Counted from the stretch's first letter, positions 24,801 to 36,775 are shown. The stretch is 64,000 nucleotides of DNA from Chimonanthus salicifolius (GCA_013350335.1 CM023539.1:71134781-71198780); one strand, 5' to 3'. Numbers and translations are program-made. The notes: generated from the letters alone by a model not told the origin.

Positions 24801-26595
24801 CGCAAAAAATTTAAAATTTAGTCCAAAATCTCAATTCTTCTCGGCCCAACTCGGTTGACTCGAAAAAACTTAAGACATTGTACAATTTAAGAAAATCAAT
24901 AAAACTCGGCAAAACTCGGTAAAAGTCGAAAAACCAACAAACTCAAATCAATCTATAACCAAGTGAAGATGAAGTTTTGAGATTTTGAACTATTTTAATA
25001 ATTACGATCTTTCATGCTACATCTTTCTCACTATGCTAAAAGTGAAACGTCCTAAGCCTTACCATCCTTAAAAACTATCATTATTTTAATCCATTACCAT
25101 CAACACATTTCAAACCATAATCTATTACCCTCATCAAATTCACCAATCATTATCACCATAATAAAGAAATGGAAATGAAAATGAAAAGGATGATGAAGAA
25201 AGACATACCTGTAGTGATGTCCATAATTTCGTCTAATGTGCGTAAGCTTTGAATGGAACATGGTTCAACGTCTTCATCACAACCTTCATCACCATAATCT
25301 ATTTACCATCATCAACACACTATCATTATACATAAAAAAAAGACAGAAAAAGAAATACTTGAACGCAATCACCAACCCCATATGGTGCGCAATCACCTCC
25401 ACCACTGGGCACAATAAATAAAATAAGAAACAATCGAATCAAATTCTAATAAGTTGTACTACAATAACAATATAAAGACACTCAATACTCACATGTTACG
25501 TAATTAATAATGATCAAACATGCAATTGATCACGTATTAGTCACTTTTTCTCATGTGTTAATGACTTTAATGCAATCATCTATCCAACATCATCACAATT
25601 ATTAAATTATCATAATTAAAAAAGGGAAACACATACAAATTAGAAAAAGGCATACCAATGATGACTGATGTCGATGACTTGTTGTAGTGCTTGAAAACAT
25701 GCAATTCATTGCGTTTCCAACCCTTTGTCACAAAATTTATCCTACGCCCACTCCCCCTCCCCAAATAAAAACAAGAAATCATCAAATCAATTTTATCAGA
25801 AAGTACCGTAACAAAAATGTAAGGATATAAAATATTGGCACGTTATATAATTCACATGTAGCAAATATTATATGTTGAGATCGCAAAAAATTTAAAATTT
25901 AGTCCAAAATCTCAATTCTTCTCGGCTCAACTCAGTTGACCCGAAAAAACTTAAGACATTGTACAATTTAAGAAAATCAAGAAAACTCGGTAAAACTCGG
26001 TAAAAGTCGAGAAACCAACAAATTCAAATCAATCTATAACCAAGTGAAGATGAAGTTTTGAGGTTTTGAACTATTTTAATAATTACGATCTTTCATGCTA
26101 CATCTTTTTCATTATGCTAAAAGTGAAATGTCCTAAGCCTTACCATCCTTAAAAACTATAATCATTTTAATCAGTTACCATCAACACATTTCAAACCATA
26201 ATCTATTACCCTCATGAAATTCACCAATCATTATCACTATAATAAAGAAATGAAAATGAAAAGGACGATGAAGAAAGGCATACCTGTAGTATGTCCGTAA
26301 TTTTTTCTGATGTTTGTAAGCTTTAAATGGATTATGTTTCGACGTCTTCATCACAACCTTTATCACCATAATCTATTTACCTTCATCAACACACTATATT
26401 ATACATAAAAAAAAAAAGATAAAAGAAAAAGTCAGAAAAAGACATACTTGAATGCAATCACGAACCCCATAAGGTGCGCAATCACCTCTGCCACTGGGCA
26501 TAATAAATAAAATAAGAAATAATCGAATCAAATTCTAATAAGTTGTACAACAATAACAATATAAAGACATTTATTACCCACAACTTTTTTATTTG
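21875..26595. repeat. Satellite block B, about 4.4 tandem units
   Basis: The same ~1.08-kb unit as blocks A and C. Landmark sites fall near 22020, 23090, 24153, 25236 and 26315, so the spacing is about 1063-1083 bases. The middle units (about 23.1-25.8 kb) are very alike, which suggests recent unequal exchange. The last unit (25.8-26.6 kb) is more diverged and matches the last unit of block A, including its tcagaaaaag and cataaggtgcgcaatc variants. Confidence 0.94.
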
Positions 26596-27734
26596 TGCAT
26601 GACATATTGCAATTCTCCCATTCTCATTTCTTGATAAATGAAGTCATCTACCTTTTCGCCCATAGATATAGCCATCACTATTGAACTACGTTAAATTGTC
26701 TCTCCTTGTGTAGTATGCATATGAGTTGAATTTTATGTTGATTTATTTGAATTGCACCTTTTCCACATCATAACACTATTATCTATCTAATGAAGTGTAC
26801 AACAATATGTCTCCTTTAAGATACTCAATCCATCTGATGAAAATGGAAATTTCCAACCAATACTCCACATTTAATAGGACAACAATTACAAATGATCATC
26901 TGATGGACCAGATTTTGAGCAGCTCACATCCAATATGGGCTCACTGTATGAAGGATTAGATGAGCAAATTTTAGGCTAATATACATTTTGTTGGGTCTAA
27001 CAGACACTCTATCAAACACCTTATATATCCTCACACTAATATTTTTCTATGCAAATATGAAGTACCTATGGATATATAGAACTCACAGTTGTTTCAATGA
27101 GGTATAATCTCCAATGTTAGATGGAATAGTACCAGAGAGCATATTACTTCTCAAGATTCTATTGAAAGCATAAAAGCCAGTTGACCATATCATTGCAAAT
27201 TTCAGAAATATGTAGCCAAATAGAAAGTGCTAACAGAGCAGTATAAAAGCATGAATCAAGATTATATGATCTTACAATGTATTTAAATCCTTCATATCCC
27301 TTATAAAATCCAGTGTAGAGTTCACATTAGATACATCACTTAGTCTCCTGCAGGATTAATTTGAGATAGTTAAACAAAATGGGGTTGCTGTTGTAAATGG
27401 TAACAACAAGAAAACAAACACTCACAAATCATTCAATGAAACCAAATTAGAAAAACTTGATGGTATTGGGCCCTTGAAAGAGTTCCCTTGAAGATTCCTG
27501 CATGAAAACACCAATAAGAGAACTAGAAAAGGAATAATAACTTCATTCAAAGCAGGATGCATGACTGTAATAATGACCAGGTTATCTCTCCATAAACAAA
27601 TGCCATGGCTATCTGATGAAAATGGGACGTCAGAAGTCAATTTCCACATATTTGCCACCTGTCTAATCAAACATCTTTGGATTAACTCTGTCCTCCTTTG
27701 GTCCAGCATCTTGACAATTTGGACCACTGAAGAA
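26513..27734 (-). pseudogene. LRR receptor-kinase fragment, duplicate copy 2 (three exons)
   Basis: A near-identical duplicate of about 3020-4200. Three 72-base LRR exons are present at 27426-27497, 27276-27347 and 27087-27158, encoding NSFKGPIPSSFSNLVSLNDL, the LDFIRDMKDL repeat and SGTIPSNIGDYTSLK. Splice borders are kept; one acceptor changed from CAG to TAG. The three more N-terminal LRR exons of copy 1 are missing: similarity to copy 1 ends near 27734 inside an unrelated exon-like stretch. This copy is a duplicated fragment, not a gene. Confidence 0.82.
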
Positions 27735-27761
27735 GTAGTGGCCCTACCCTTTGACATTGCC
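27600..27761 (-). other. Unassigned exon-like segment
   Basis: Read on the minus strand from a good acceptor (tttccttttacag), it is open for about 50 codons and reads AMSKGRATTSSVVQIVKMLD, then QRRTELIQRCLIRQVANMWK and LTSDVPFSSDSHG. It is basic and probably helical. It lies between the last PIR exon and the LRR exons and is partly present in copy 1 (4122-4200). It does not fit the known PIR sequence after the preceding exon, and I do not recognise it. Confidence 0.45.
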
Positions 27762-28375
27762 TGTAAAGGAAAAAGAGAATCATGCTTTAGAGAGCACTTG
27801 AAAAGGACAATATATATATGAAATCAGAAAGAAGATGATAACAAATAATATTTGTTTGCTAGCTAATATTGATTAATTAGGAGTAAAAGGTACCATCATG
27901 AAAGGTGTTTCCATTAATCTAGGAGATGCATAGTGAAAAACGGATGTATTGTTGTCACACAGTCCACAGGATATTATCACTGTGCAACAACTGTATTATA
28001 CCAATAGCTGTTAAAGAAGAGTAAACAAAACTCATAAGCATGCATAATTGCATATTCCTTTAGTGGACCTTCATAAAGAAATGAGATATATTTATTTCAA
28101 GTACTAGTATAACAGACTCAAATAATCAAGGCATTGTAAATATCATGTTCTTATACCTGCACATAATTAGCATTTTTTGCCCTTTCAGATGGCATGGGCA
28201 CAATTGTCACACTTTCTGCCTCAGCGATGTTGAGAAGTTGGTAAGAAAAATAAAAAAACTCGAAGTGTAGCTGTTGACCAAACAAGTATATTATTGTACA
28301 GCCACCCCATGCTATTGAATCACCCAAAAGTTCTCTGTTGTTTGATGGTTCTCGAACGGACTCTTCCAAATATCC

Positions 28376-29067
28376 CTAGAAACCAAGGAATTTCCTTAGA
28401 TTCATCATAAGAATGTCAACGTATTTGCCTATGTAACTTAATAATAACTATGCTAAAATGTCGTGAATATCAAACTTACCTTCCTCAAAAGGAAAAAAAG
28501 TTTCACATTTATTGAAAGGAACCCACCATACTGTGTGGAAATCTAACCATAGTTTGGCATGAAAGTGATGCATAGACTACGAGTACATACATGGTTAGGG
28601 GAGACACTCCCATCTCTCCAAATTACATGACATGGATACGATTGTAGAAATTATGATGGACTACTGGTATGGACCCAAACAATAAAAGTAGAGTGAATAG
28701 AAAAAAAATAAGAGAAAGCGAGGAAGTTAGGGATAGGGATTTCAATTTGAGGAGAAATCAAACCTACAAGACAAATCTTTTGGTTTCAATTCAAAAAGAG
28801 ACTGCACCTCAAAGTTGAAGCTCAATCTTGAGGAAGTTTTCCAATATGCTTTCCTTCCTCAATCTGGCCCTTATAGAAGGCTTGGGTACAATTAAAATGG
28901 AAAGGAAGAAAATTACAAGATTCAAGAAATAAATCCTTATTTTAGAAACTTCATTATTTTACTAATTATTGACATTGATAAACTTGGAAATCATTATTTT
29001 ATTTACTAGCAGTATTACTATTTCCACTTCCATGGAGATGAACCTTGTCCTTGTTAAAGTGTATTCT
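28376..29067. other. PIR intron sequence, nothing recognised
   Basis: AT-rich intron between the exons at 28157-28375 and 31876-32048. No repeat or frame worth naming. Confidence 0.5.
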
Positions 29068-29072
29068 ATACA

Positions 29073-29414
29073 TGTGATACCCTGCCCCTTACACACCACC
29101 GATGTGGGATGGGTAGTTCCACATCGGTTTGGAAAGGTAAGGATGGTGGGTTTATTTGAGGCCACCCACCTCTACTCTAGCGTGACGCGTTCCAGCCCAG
29201 TGGATGGGTAGTGGAAACAAATCCTTGAGGGGTGGACCCAAAAAGGACGATATCTCGCTGCGTGCTCTGATTCCAGGTGACGAGTTTTGGGCCGGGCCAT
29301 GTGGGCCCGGGCCCAAAGGCAAATCCGTGAGGGCTCGCTTGTGTGCGAGGCCCAGAGCGGAAAATATTACGCTGAGTTGGACCCTAAGCCCTATTTTCAG
29401 GTCGGGTCGTTACA
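29073..29414. mobile_element. Solo LTR, TRIM-like, with 5-bp target-site duplication
   Basis: A GC-richer 342-base island starts TGTGATACCCTG and ends GGGTCGTTACA (TG...CA), flanked by the perfect 5-base direct repeat ATACA (29068-29072 and 29415-29419). Near the 5' end is an inverted repeat, CCGATGTGG...CCACATCGG. The 'cacatcgg' start and 'cgatatc...gttaca' end recall small plant TRIM-type LTRs. With no internal region or second LTR it is a solo LTR left by recombination. Family assignment is tentative; the LTR call itself is well supported. Confidence 0.85.
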
Positions 29415-29471
29415 ATACAAACTGCACAATAATTTATTGAATTGAGCTAATCAAATATAACAAAGTTCCTG

Positions 29472-29474
<3 letters not shown>

Positions 29475-29512
<38 letters not shown>

Positions 29513-29895
29513 TCATTTTTTAACAATGGAGCCCTGTCTACCCCATTGCCATCAAGGTTCTGTCCGACACGACTGACTCGCTTGTCCAATCATGTCCTGC
29601 CTGTGTCAGTACCTGTACCCGTGTCTATAGCTGTTAAAACGCAACACTTTTGGTATTTTGAAGTGTCCATGTAACTTAAAATTATACTTCTCTCTCTCTC
29701 TCTCCATTTTCATTTTTTAACAGAGGGTGAATTAAAATGGGGCCCCGACAGCTCCATTCCCTTCCACGTTCTATCCGACATGATTGACCTGTGAGTCCAG
29801 CCATGTTCTACTTGTGTTACCTGTACCCGTGGTCTGCAGCTGTTGAAACACGACACTTTTGGTATTTCGAAGTGTCCATGTAACTTAAATTTATA
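29475..29895. repeat. Tandem duplication of ~200 bases with CT microsatellites
   Basis: Two CT runs (29477-29506 and 29688-29703) each precede a ~185-base copy: ccattttcattttttaaca..., then tctgtccgacacga / tctatccgacatga, ending tttggtatttcgaagtgtcc in the second. The copies (about 29507-29690 and 29704-29890) differ by substitutions and small gaps. They lie in a PIR intron. Confidence 0.85.
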
Positions 29896-31875
29896 CTAGT
29901 GCATGTGTATATAGCTAGTAATTATTGTCGTTAACATGAAGTAATTGTTAGTAGTACTTAATTAAAAATTCTAATAATTAGATAGTACACCAGTGCATGT
30001 ATATAATGCATGCCTATATAATGTACTTTGGGGATGTAGTGTTGGTGAAAAAAAAAAAAGATAAAAGGACACAAATCCATGAATCTACACATATTTTCAA
30101 ACACCCATTTAGGCATTTAGCTGATTTTAAAAATCACAAAAATATAAAATAAAGATACTTACAAATCCAATAAATTACAAAAATGAGACAAACGATGGGC
30201 TCCTACACCCCTAATTTAAGCACAATTTGTAGAGTAATGTAGTCTAAATATGACCTTTCAAAAAACGCAGTTTAAATATGTCACGTCACCATTTTGACAA
30301 GTAATGCACAAGTTAACAAGAAGTATAAATCTCTTAGCATGTTCAAACTCAAAAAAGGAAAAAAAAAAAAACATGAATACTAAGTTTGCTAATTAGTTGA
30401 ATTGGTTTAAAGTTGTTTTGATCTGCAATTGTGGCAGTGAAGTTATTTTGGCCTCGAACATATGGGCAAACTAGTGTTAACCACTCATTTCATAGGTACA
30501 TTGGTAGCATATTATATTTCAAAAATTCTCATGATTAAAATCACAAAACTTATTTTATTGTTGATGTTATTGTTGTTAACTAATGATGCGGCCATCCAAA
30601 GCCTAGATGATCCAATTGAAGATGATGGGCCCAATTAGATCAAATGATCCAATTGAAGATGATGGGGCCCAATTAGATCAAATTGATGAGATCACACTCC
30701 AATGGGGTTCTAATGGACCCACTTAATGTGGCAAGAGAGGACCCGATGGGGGTTCTAATGGACTCACTTACATCTTGTTATAAGCCCATATGAGTGTGCT
30801 ATGGGTCAAGGCCTGTTTGAGCATGAGTTGGGCCTTCAAAGCTCACTTTTGGAGACTCGTATGCTACTAGGGAGTTGAAGTGGTGAATTCCACATCATCA
30901 TGCCCATCATTGCCTAGTTATTGCCATGTAGGATGCAATATGGAAGGAATCTCACCAACAATAGCAATCTTGGGTGCATGGGAGCTTAGAGGGGACCATC
31001 ATTCAAATTAGAAATCATCAAAATAAAATGCATTCTTTGCTTGGGTGTATGGATCAAACTTGGAGGGATTTTGGGTGCAAAATCAAGCAACGAATTGGGA
31101 TCAAACCAAGCATATTTCATGGACTAAAATTCGCCCAAGCCAAGTTGGGATTTGTGAATCTCAATTAATTGCAATAACCATTGCATTTGAAATTTCAATT
31201 CCATATTCAATTGAGATTTCATTTGAACAATCAAATGTCATTGGAGAATTTGTTGAGTGCAAATTATCCCAGTGAGATTTGAACCATCTTTCTTTTTCGG
31301 AGCGAAATTGAGAGTTGGGTTTTTGGGGTTTCTATTATTGGTCCTTGATTTGGATTGTAAAGTTCGGATCTAATTTCTATCTAAGTTGAGAGGGATTTTG
31401 GAAGGTTTGTGAGATTTCTTATAGTTCAACCACCAACCTTCATCAACTAAGAGACATTTGCAGTGAGAATCAATACCAATGCTTACTCCTAAAATGTGTT
31501 CAAAGCACAAATAGTTGGATGTGTTGCATATAGACACGACAATGGTCGGGTTGGGTTGTGTCTCCATTCTCCAACACTCCCCCATCCATTACCTGTCCAT
31601 TTACAAATGGGTCCTCGTTGGACCTACACATTTAATAAATGGGTTAAAAATCCTAGACCCGTACCGCTTTAAAATGATCAAGTTTGGGTAAAGTTAATGG
31701 GTTAAGTCAGATTTTGCCAGGTCTGGAATGCTGACTCTAACAATCAGAGATATTTAGTTATTTACCCAACCATATGACAAAGGGAAACTCATACCCTAAA
31801 CTAAAGTCTTTTAGGGAAAAGGAAAAAAAAAAACATTTTAAGTAACATCTGTGGAAATGAGAAATTGCAACTTAC
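29896..31875. other. PIR intron with a short tandem duplication and LTR-like sequence
   Basis: A ~47-base unit (atgatccaattgaagatgatggg...) is repeated at about 30609-30690. The region 30590-31560 is rich in short imperfect repeats (gttctaatgga...cccactta) and has the look of a decayed LTR or leader, but no terminal repeats or coding domain were found. Confidence 0.4.
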
Positions 31876-32048
31876 AAATTGAAGGCCACTGAAAACACAA
31901 CAAAAATCCTTTGAAGTTGTAATGTCGATAAATCCAGTTTTAGGAGCAGCACTCCATTTACTACGGTATCTATCCAACGCAGCACTTACAAACGCAAGAG
32001 TGTATTCTAGGACACTTCCTGTATGCATGTTGGTTTTGTACAAAAGAT
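31876..32048 (-). other. PIR: PIR exon (CYFIP C-terminal region)
   Basis: A 173-base exon with acceptor tgcag and donor gtaagt, open throughout. It encodes DLLYKTNMHTGSVLEYTLAF through FSGLQF. It joins in phase with the exon ending SKQAEAA (33894) and the exon starting GYLEES (28375). It is one of the best-kept blocks of this gene in the window. Confidence 0.88.
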
Positions 32049-32329
32049 CTGCAATGAAATGAAAATACATTTAGTTGCTTAAAAGCTGTAAGTAAGAAAA
32101 GCTTAAAGAATGTTTGTTTGTTGGGAAAAAGTAAAGGCTCTCGTGTATCCATAGTTTTATCCTACACACTCGTACGCATTCACCATCATAAAAAAAAAGA
32201 TGTAAAAGCCAATTTAGTTGTACAAGGAAATATCTGACCCCATGTATTTAATGACAACCAAGTCCAAGACATGATTAACAGCAAAAGCAGATCTAAATAA
32301 TTAATTATAATGCTACTAGCTTATGCAGA

Positions 32330-33572
32330 ATCACACAATATATGCATATTGAAGTCAGGTGATCCGTCAGGGATCTTCTCGGTTAAATCCATGATTGAGG
32401 TTGCAACTCAGAATGTCATTGCCTCACTAGTTTCTCAGTCTATCATTTGGAAGAGCCTTGCCCTTCCTAGAGTCCAACTGTTTATGTGGTGTTGTGCTAA
32501 AAGGAGGTTTTTGACTAGGATGGATCTTAGGAGAAGAGGTTTGATGAGTTCGGAAGGAGACTCTAGCTGTCCCCTTTGTGGGTTGGCTGATGAAACGATT
32601 AGATCATCTTTTGGCCACTTGTCTCGTGACCTAGAAACTATGGAGTTATCTCTCGAATCTAATGGAAGTTTCTTGGGTTTGCCCCGGCTCATGGGATGGT
32701 TTATTGGAGTCTTGGATGTTTCCCAGTCTTGGTGCAAGAAGAAGGTTAGCATGGATCATGATTCCAGCAACGATCATTTGAGCTATTTGGAAGGAGAGGA
32801 CTGCTAGGATCTTTGAGGGAAAATCACTAGAATTGAATGAGCTCCTTGAAAAAGCAAAATGGAGATTGTGTGTTTGGCTTTGTACTAGCAAGGAATTCAA
32901 AGACCTGAAGGCTGGTGATCTTTTACAGTCTTGAGAGGGTTGTATGAAAGGTATTCCTTAAGGATGGAAGAAATGGGTTGGGTGGTCCCCTCCTCCTAGT
33001 GGTATTTTGAAATGCAACGTGGATGGAGCCTCAAGGGGTAAACCTGGACCGACTGGGATAGGGAGAGTTCTCTAGGATAAATTGTGATTCACAAAGGTTG
33101 TTTTTTCAGAATCTGTGGGGATCAAGGATTCTAATGAGGCGGAACTTCTTAGTATTAGAAGAGCCTTGATTATAGGAGCAGGTCTTAGGGGAGCTAAACT
33201 AGTTATCTAAAGTGATTCATCTAATGCTATTAAATGGGCCAAGGGAGTGAAGCCCCCTCCATGGAGATTAATCACCTAAGCAAGGGAAATTAAGGAATTG
33301 GTCTCAGGCCGAGAGGTCTCTTTTGTCCACATCGACAGTACAACCAATGGAGTGATGGATTTCTTTGCTAAAAATGGAGTCGAAGGGTTGGTTTGTGGCT
33401 TCTTTCATCTTCAAGGAGATTAGTTCTTTTGTTATTTTAGGGGTGTTTTTGTGTTTTCTTTGGTTGTTTGTTTTTATTTTCGTCTTGGCCTTATTCTCTT
33501 AGGCCTTTTGTAACTTCTTCTTGTATTGGTTTCATTTTTTAATATAACTTTTTCTATTGCCACTCAAAAAAA
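32330..33572 (+). mobile_element. LINE fragment A: zinc-finger (zf-RVT) and RNase H, broken
   Basis: The 3' part of a plant L1-like LINE. A frame at 32310-32807 carries IIWKSLALPRVQLFMWCC and CPLCG, the start of the zf-RVT region between reverse transcriptase and RNase H. RNase H follows with NVDGASRGKPGPTGIG, DSNEAELLSIRRAL and SDSSNAIKWA, but stop codons interrupt it. The element ends tgccactcaaaaaaaaaa at about 33572. It is 5'-truncated and sits in the PIR intron between exons 33894-34100 and 31876-32048, in opposite orientation. Confidence 0.85.
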
Positions 33573-33893
33573 AAAACTAATACAAATAAAACCTAACATG
33601 CATTTTAAATTTAATTCACTTGTATCTTTTACATTTTTTTTAAATGTTTCGTATGTATTGCATTTGGCCCAACAACATAGTAATATCCACAATATATCAA
33701 AAGATAACTTCAAATACAGAGCAAGTAGTAACTTTCAAAAAAAAAAAAAAAGTAGTAGCAAAATTGATAACTGTTCATTATGCAACTTTAAAGGTTGTGG
33801 GCTTAAATCATATCAATTCTTTTTTTTTTTTGAAAAGGACTCTAATCACATCTTTCTTCAAGGAAAAGCACAATTGGCCTGTTACTTGTGTAC
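33573..33893. other. PIR intron, A/T runs only
   Basis: Short sequence with A- and T-runs just after LINE A's tail. No feature beyond the adjacent PIR exon donor. Confidence 0.5.
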
Positions 33894-34427
33894 CTGCAGC
33901 TTCTGCTTGTTTTGACATGGTGAAGAAAGATGATGGACTTGGACATCGGGGATGTGAAACAATTGCTTCAGTAGCTGATTTGAATAGGCTGATGATAGGG
34001 CTATCATTGTTGTCTTGTGCTTGTTCAATTTGTTCTCCAGACCCAGGAACCAACCCCAACCATGGGCAATCTGCATAAATTGTGTTGTTTCAACTTCTCT
34101 CTGTTGCAAATACATAATTGTAAGAATCAGAAGCATGAACTTGGACCATTTACAAAATGCAATCAATTGTCTTTATTGCCAGAAGCAGCAAGCCAGTTTT
34201 CAAGACAGATGAATTCCAACTACTTCTGAGATCTATGCTACTTAATATAAGAACATCAACAACTTCATGGTGGCTAACATCAATAGTTCTTTTTCTCACC
34301 ATTACAATATCAAGAAGCCCCATCCAATATAATGTACTTCCAATTTCCTTAAGGTCATGAATAATCTCTGCTTTGAGTTCTGATTTTGATCCCCAGTTTA
34401 GCTGTTCTTGAACAAATTTTTGAGAGC
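33894..34427 (-). pseudogene. PIR: Two PIR exons, one with a frameshift
   Basis: Exon 34300-34427 reads GSQKFVQEQLNWGSKSELKA to WMGLLDIVM, with donor gtgaga. Exon 33894-34100 starts REVETTQFMQIA. The frame then shifts: the continuation LGLVPGSGEQIEQAQDNNDS lies in another frame because one C is missing from the expected APWLG codons (near 34064). The exon ends FFTMSKQAEAA at a gtacac donor. The gap is in a homopolymer, so a consensus error is possible; if real it removes the C-terminus. Confidence 0.82.
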
Positions 34428-36571
34428 CTGAACATAAGAAGAATGCGAGTTAGTAATCATATTGTGATCTAAAAAGTGAAATAAAATGTTAAGCCATCAA
34501 ATCATCATCATCTTCAAAGCCATCATCTAATCAATCTAAAGACATCAAATATCTACATAATTGACAGATTTAAACCATCAAACAATCATTCCAAACAAGC
34601 ACTCTGAACAATCAGTAGACAAAGTTTTGAAGGGAACTGGGGCAGCAAGCACTGAAAAGAAGAGCATTTCTACAAAATCGGCAATTAAGATGTTGAGAAT
34701 AGGCAAGATGATGGGACACCACTTCAAGGACAGAGATAGAATAGAAGCAATCCTCAGTTGGTTGGAGGAACATTGTTCATATTAGCAATAAGGGAAGAAA
34801 GAAAACGCCACCTGCAACTTTATTTAGGCCTTTCATTTGGTTCTCCTTCGTTCATAAGCAAAGGGGGCAAAAAGGGGAGTTAGGAGGGGAAATTAAGGTA
34901 GCAGGCGTGATTTGTTAGATTTATGGGGTGCTATAGTAGGGATGGGAAAGAATATCTAAATGGGCTTTAGGTGAGGGCTATTTAGGGTGGGATAATGTCA
35001 TCTTTTTGGATATGTAGGGGGATACCTGTAATTGTGCTTCGCACTTTATGATGTATTTCTCCTTGCAATGTAATTTCATCTTGTTAACATGCGTTTTCTT
35101 TTTTCATATAAAAAGGCCCAAATGGTTTGGACACCACTGCCATAATGGGCAGGCTGATGACTATAACTGGCCATAGGCATTGCAGTTACCAACATTAAAT
35201 GACAACCATTAGATTACATATAATAGATGGGAGGACTGTGGACCACCGGCATTAGATTGGTCCCACCATGAACAGCCAAAAGAAGATGGTCTCATGGTTT
35301 GCCAAACAGGACAAAGGCAAGGCCTCAAATGGTTAGTGGGTCAAATTGACCATTTGACTCGATGGGTCACTTAATTAACTTTAAATATTTTCAAATACAT
35401 AAATTTGAAAGAAAAAAACACTTACTTTTCTACTTTCAAGTTAGCAAAACATATGTGATTAGCATAAGAAAATAACAAAGAAGCATCAATTTTTGGTGGG
35501 AGAAGTAAAACACCATTTTATTGACACGATTGACAATCTAGGTCTACAAAAATGGAAGATTGTAGTAATCACTAAGATGAATGAAAGGTAAAATGGGATG
35601 AACCACCAACTTAAGATGAAAGTGATGATAAAGAATAAATGATAAATAATCATGATGAATTGATAGATGATTAAATTCAGGTCATAATAGACCATAAAAA
35701 GAATTTTCATTGCGTTTAGAACCTGAGGAACATGGTCTGAGGGGAGGAACTTAGCCCTCAAACCCCTACTTCTTGTGGTGGCTGAGGAGGACATACTTTT
35801 CTGCTGCCGGTTGAACTTTTTGTACTCCAATTATGACTAAGAAGTCAACAACACTGCTCACCGAGCAGGCGGTAATGCACAAAACAAATGAGTCCATTCC
35901 TACACAACCTCCTAATGTATCTAAAAATGTTTACCAGTTCATAGGGAGGGCTTTACTTCCCACTAGCCCAAGCGGTTGCATTAGCTAAATCACCTTTGAT
36001 GATACGATTGCCATTCCCAAGACTAGCCCAGAGATTGATTGTTCACCTAATCACCCTCAACTTCGCATCATTAGACTCCATGACCCCTACAGATTCAGAG
36101 AAGATCAATCTCATCCTACCCCTGTCATCATGAAGGACCCCGCCTATTCATAGTCCATATGTATTCCATCTTTATTAGTGTTCACAATCATTCGAGTGTG
36201 AAGTACAAAAGAAAGAAGCCAAAGGAGATGCTAAATTCAAGCACAAATGCAAAAGTTGGATGTTGGCCATATTTGCAAAGACCAAATAACCCAGAGAGTT
36301 ATGTCATCTATAGATCATCTTGATCAAGGCAAAGGTTCAAATTGAGGAGTCTTGATGGATGTTATGTCAACTAAGGGAGAAGGTTATTGGATGAAGACCA
36401 TATTTTGGCCTACATTACTTGGACCACTAAGGAGTTCTCAAATGATCTTAAATTTGGGGATTTTCTAATTGTCCATGGGGAATAAAAAACCCAATACAAG
36501 GTCGACGACAAATGTTTGAGTAATTGAAAGTAGTACCATTGACATAGGGCCTAGTATATGGTACCACTGAA
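34428..36571. other. Long PIR intron, left part, nothing firm
   Basis: AT-rich sequence. A 74-codon open frame at 34561-34785 (plus) is basic but matches nothing I know. 35480-36540 may be old transposon sequence; no domain motif was found to support it. Confidence 0.4.
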
Positions 36572-36586
36572 ATAGGGCCTAGGATA

Positions 36587-36757
36587 CCCACACGGGGTAG
36601 CTTAACTGGTAGACACTTTGGCTCAGGAACCAGAGCTCCTAGGTTCGAGTCCCGTGGTCACCTGATGCCTGTGGCTTGCAGGGAGTTGTGTGTATCCGGA
36701 ATTTTACCCAATGCCCTCATACTTGGGGAGAGGTGGGGTCTTCGTCATAAAAAAAAA
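36587..36757 (+). mobile_element. tRNA-derived SINE with 15-bp target-site duplication
   Basis: Box A (tagcttaactggtag) and a canonical box B (ggttcgagtcc) sit at tRNA-like spacing, followed by ggcttgcagggagttgtgtg and an A-run (36749-36757). It is flanked by atagggcctaggata (36572-36586) and ataggacctaggata (36761-36775), a 15-base direct repeat with one mismatch. This is one of the clearest mobile elements in the window. Confidence 0.88.
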
Positions 36758-36775
36758 GACATAGGACCTAGGATA

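Noticed and set aside
25236..25421. Recurrent plus-strand frame beginning MCVSFEWNMVQ in satellite units
   Set aside because: It recurs because the satellite recurs. It has runs from ATCATCACC and A-tracts, varies by frameshift between units, and resembles no protein.
34561..34785. Possible small gene encoding 74 residues
   Set aside because: No recognisable motif, lies in a PIR intron, and its length is expected by chance.
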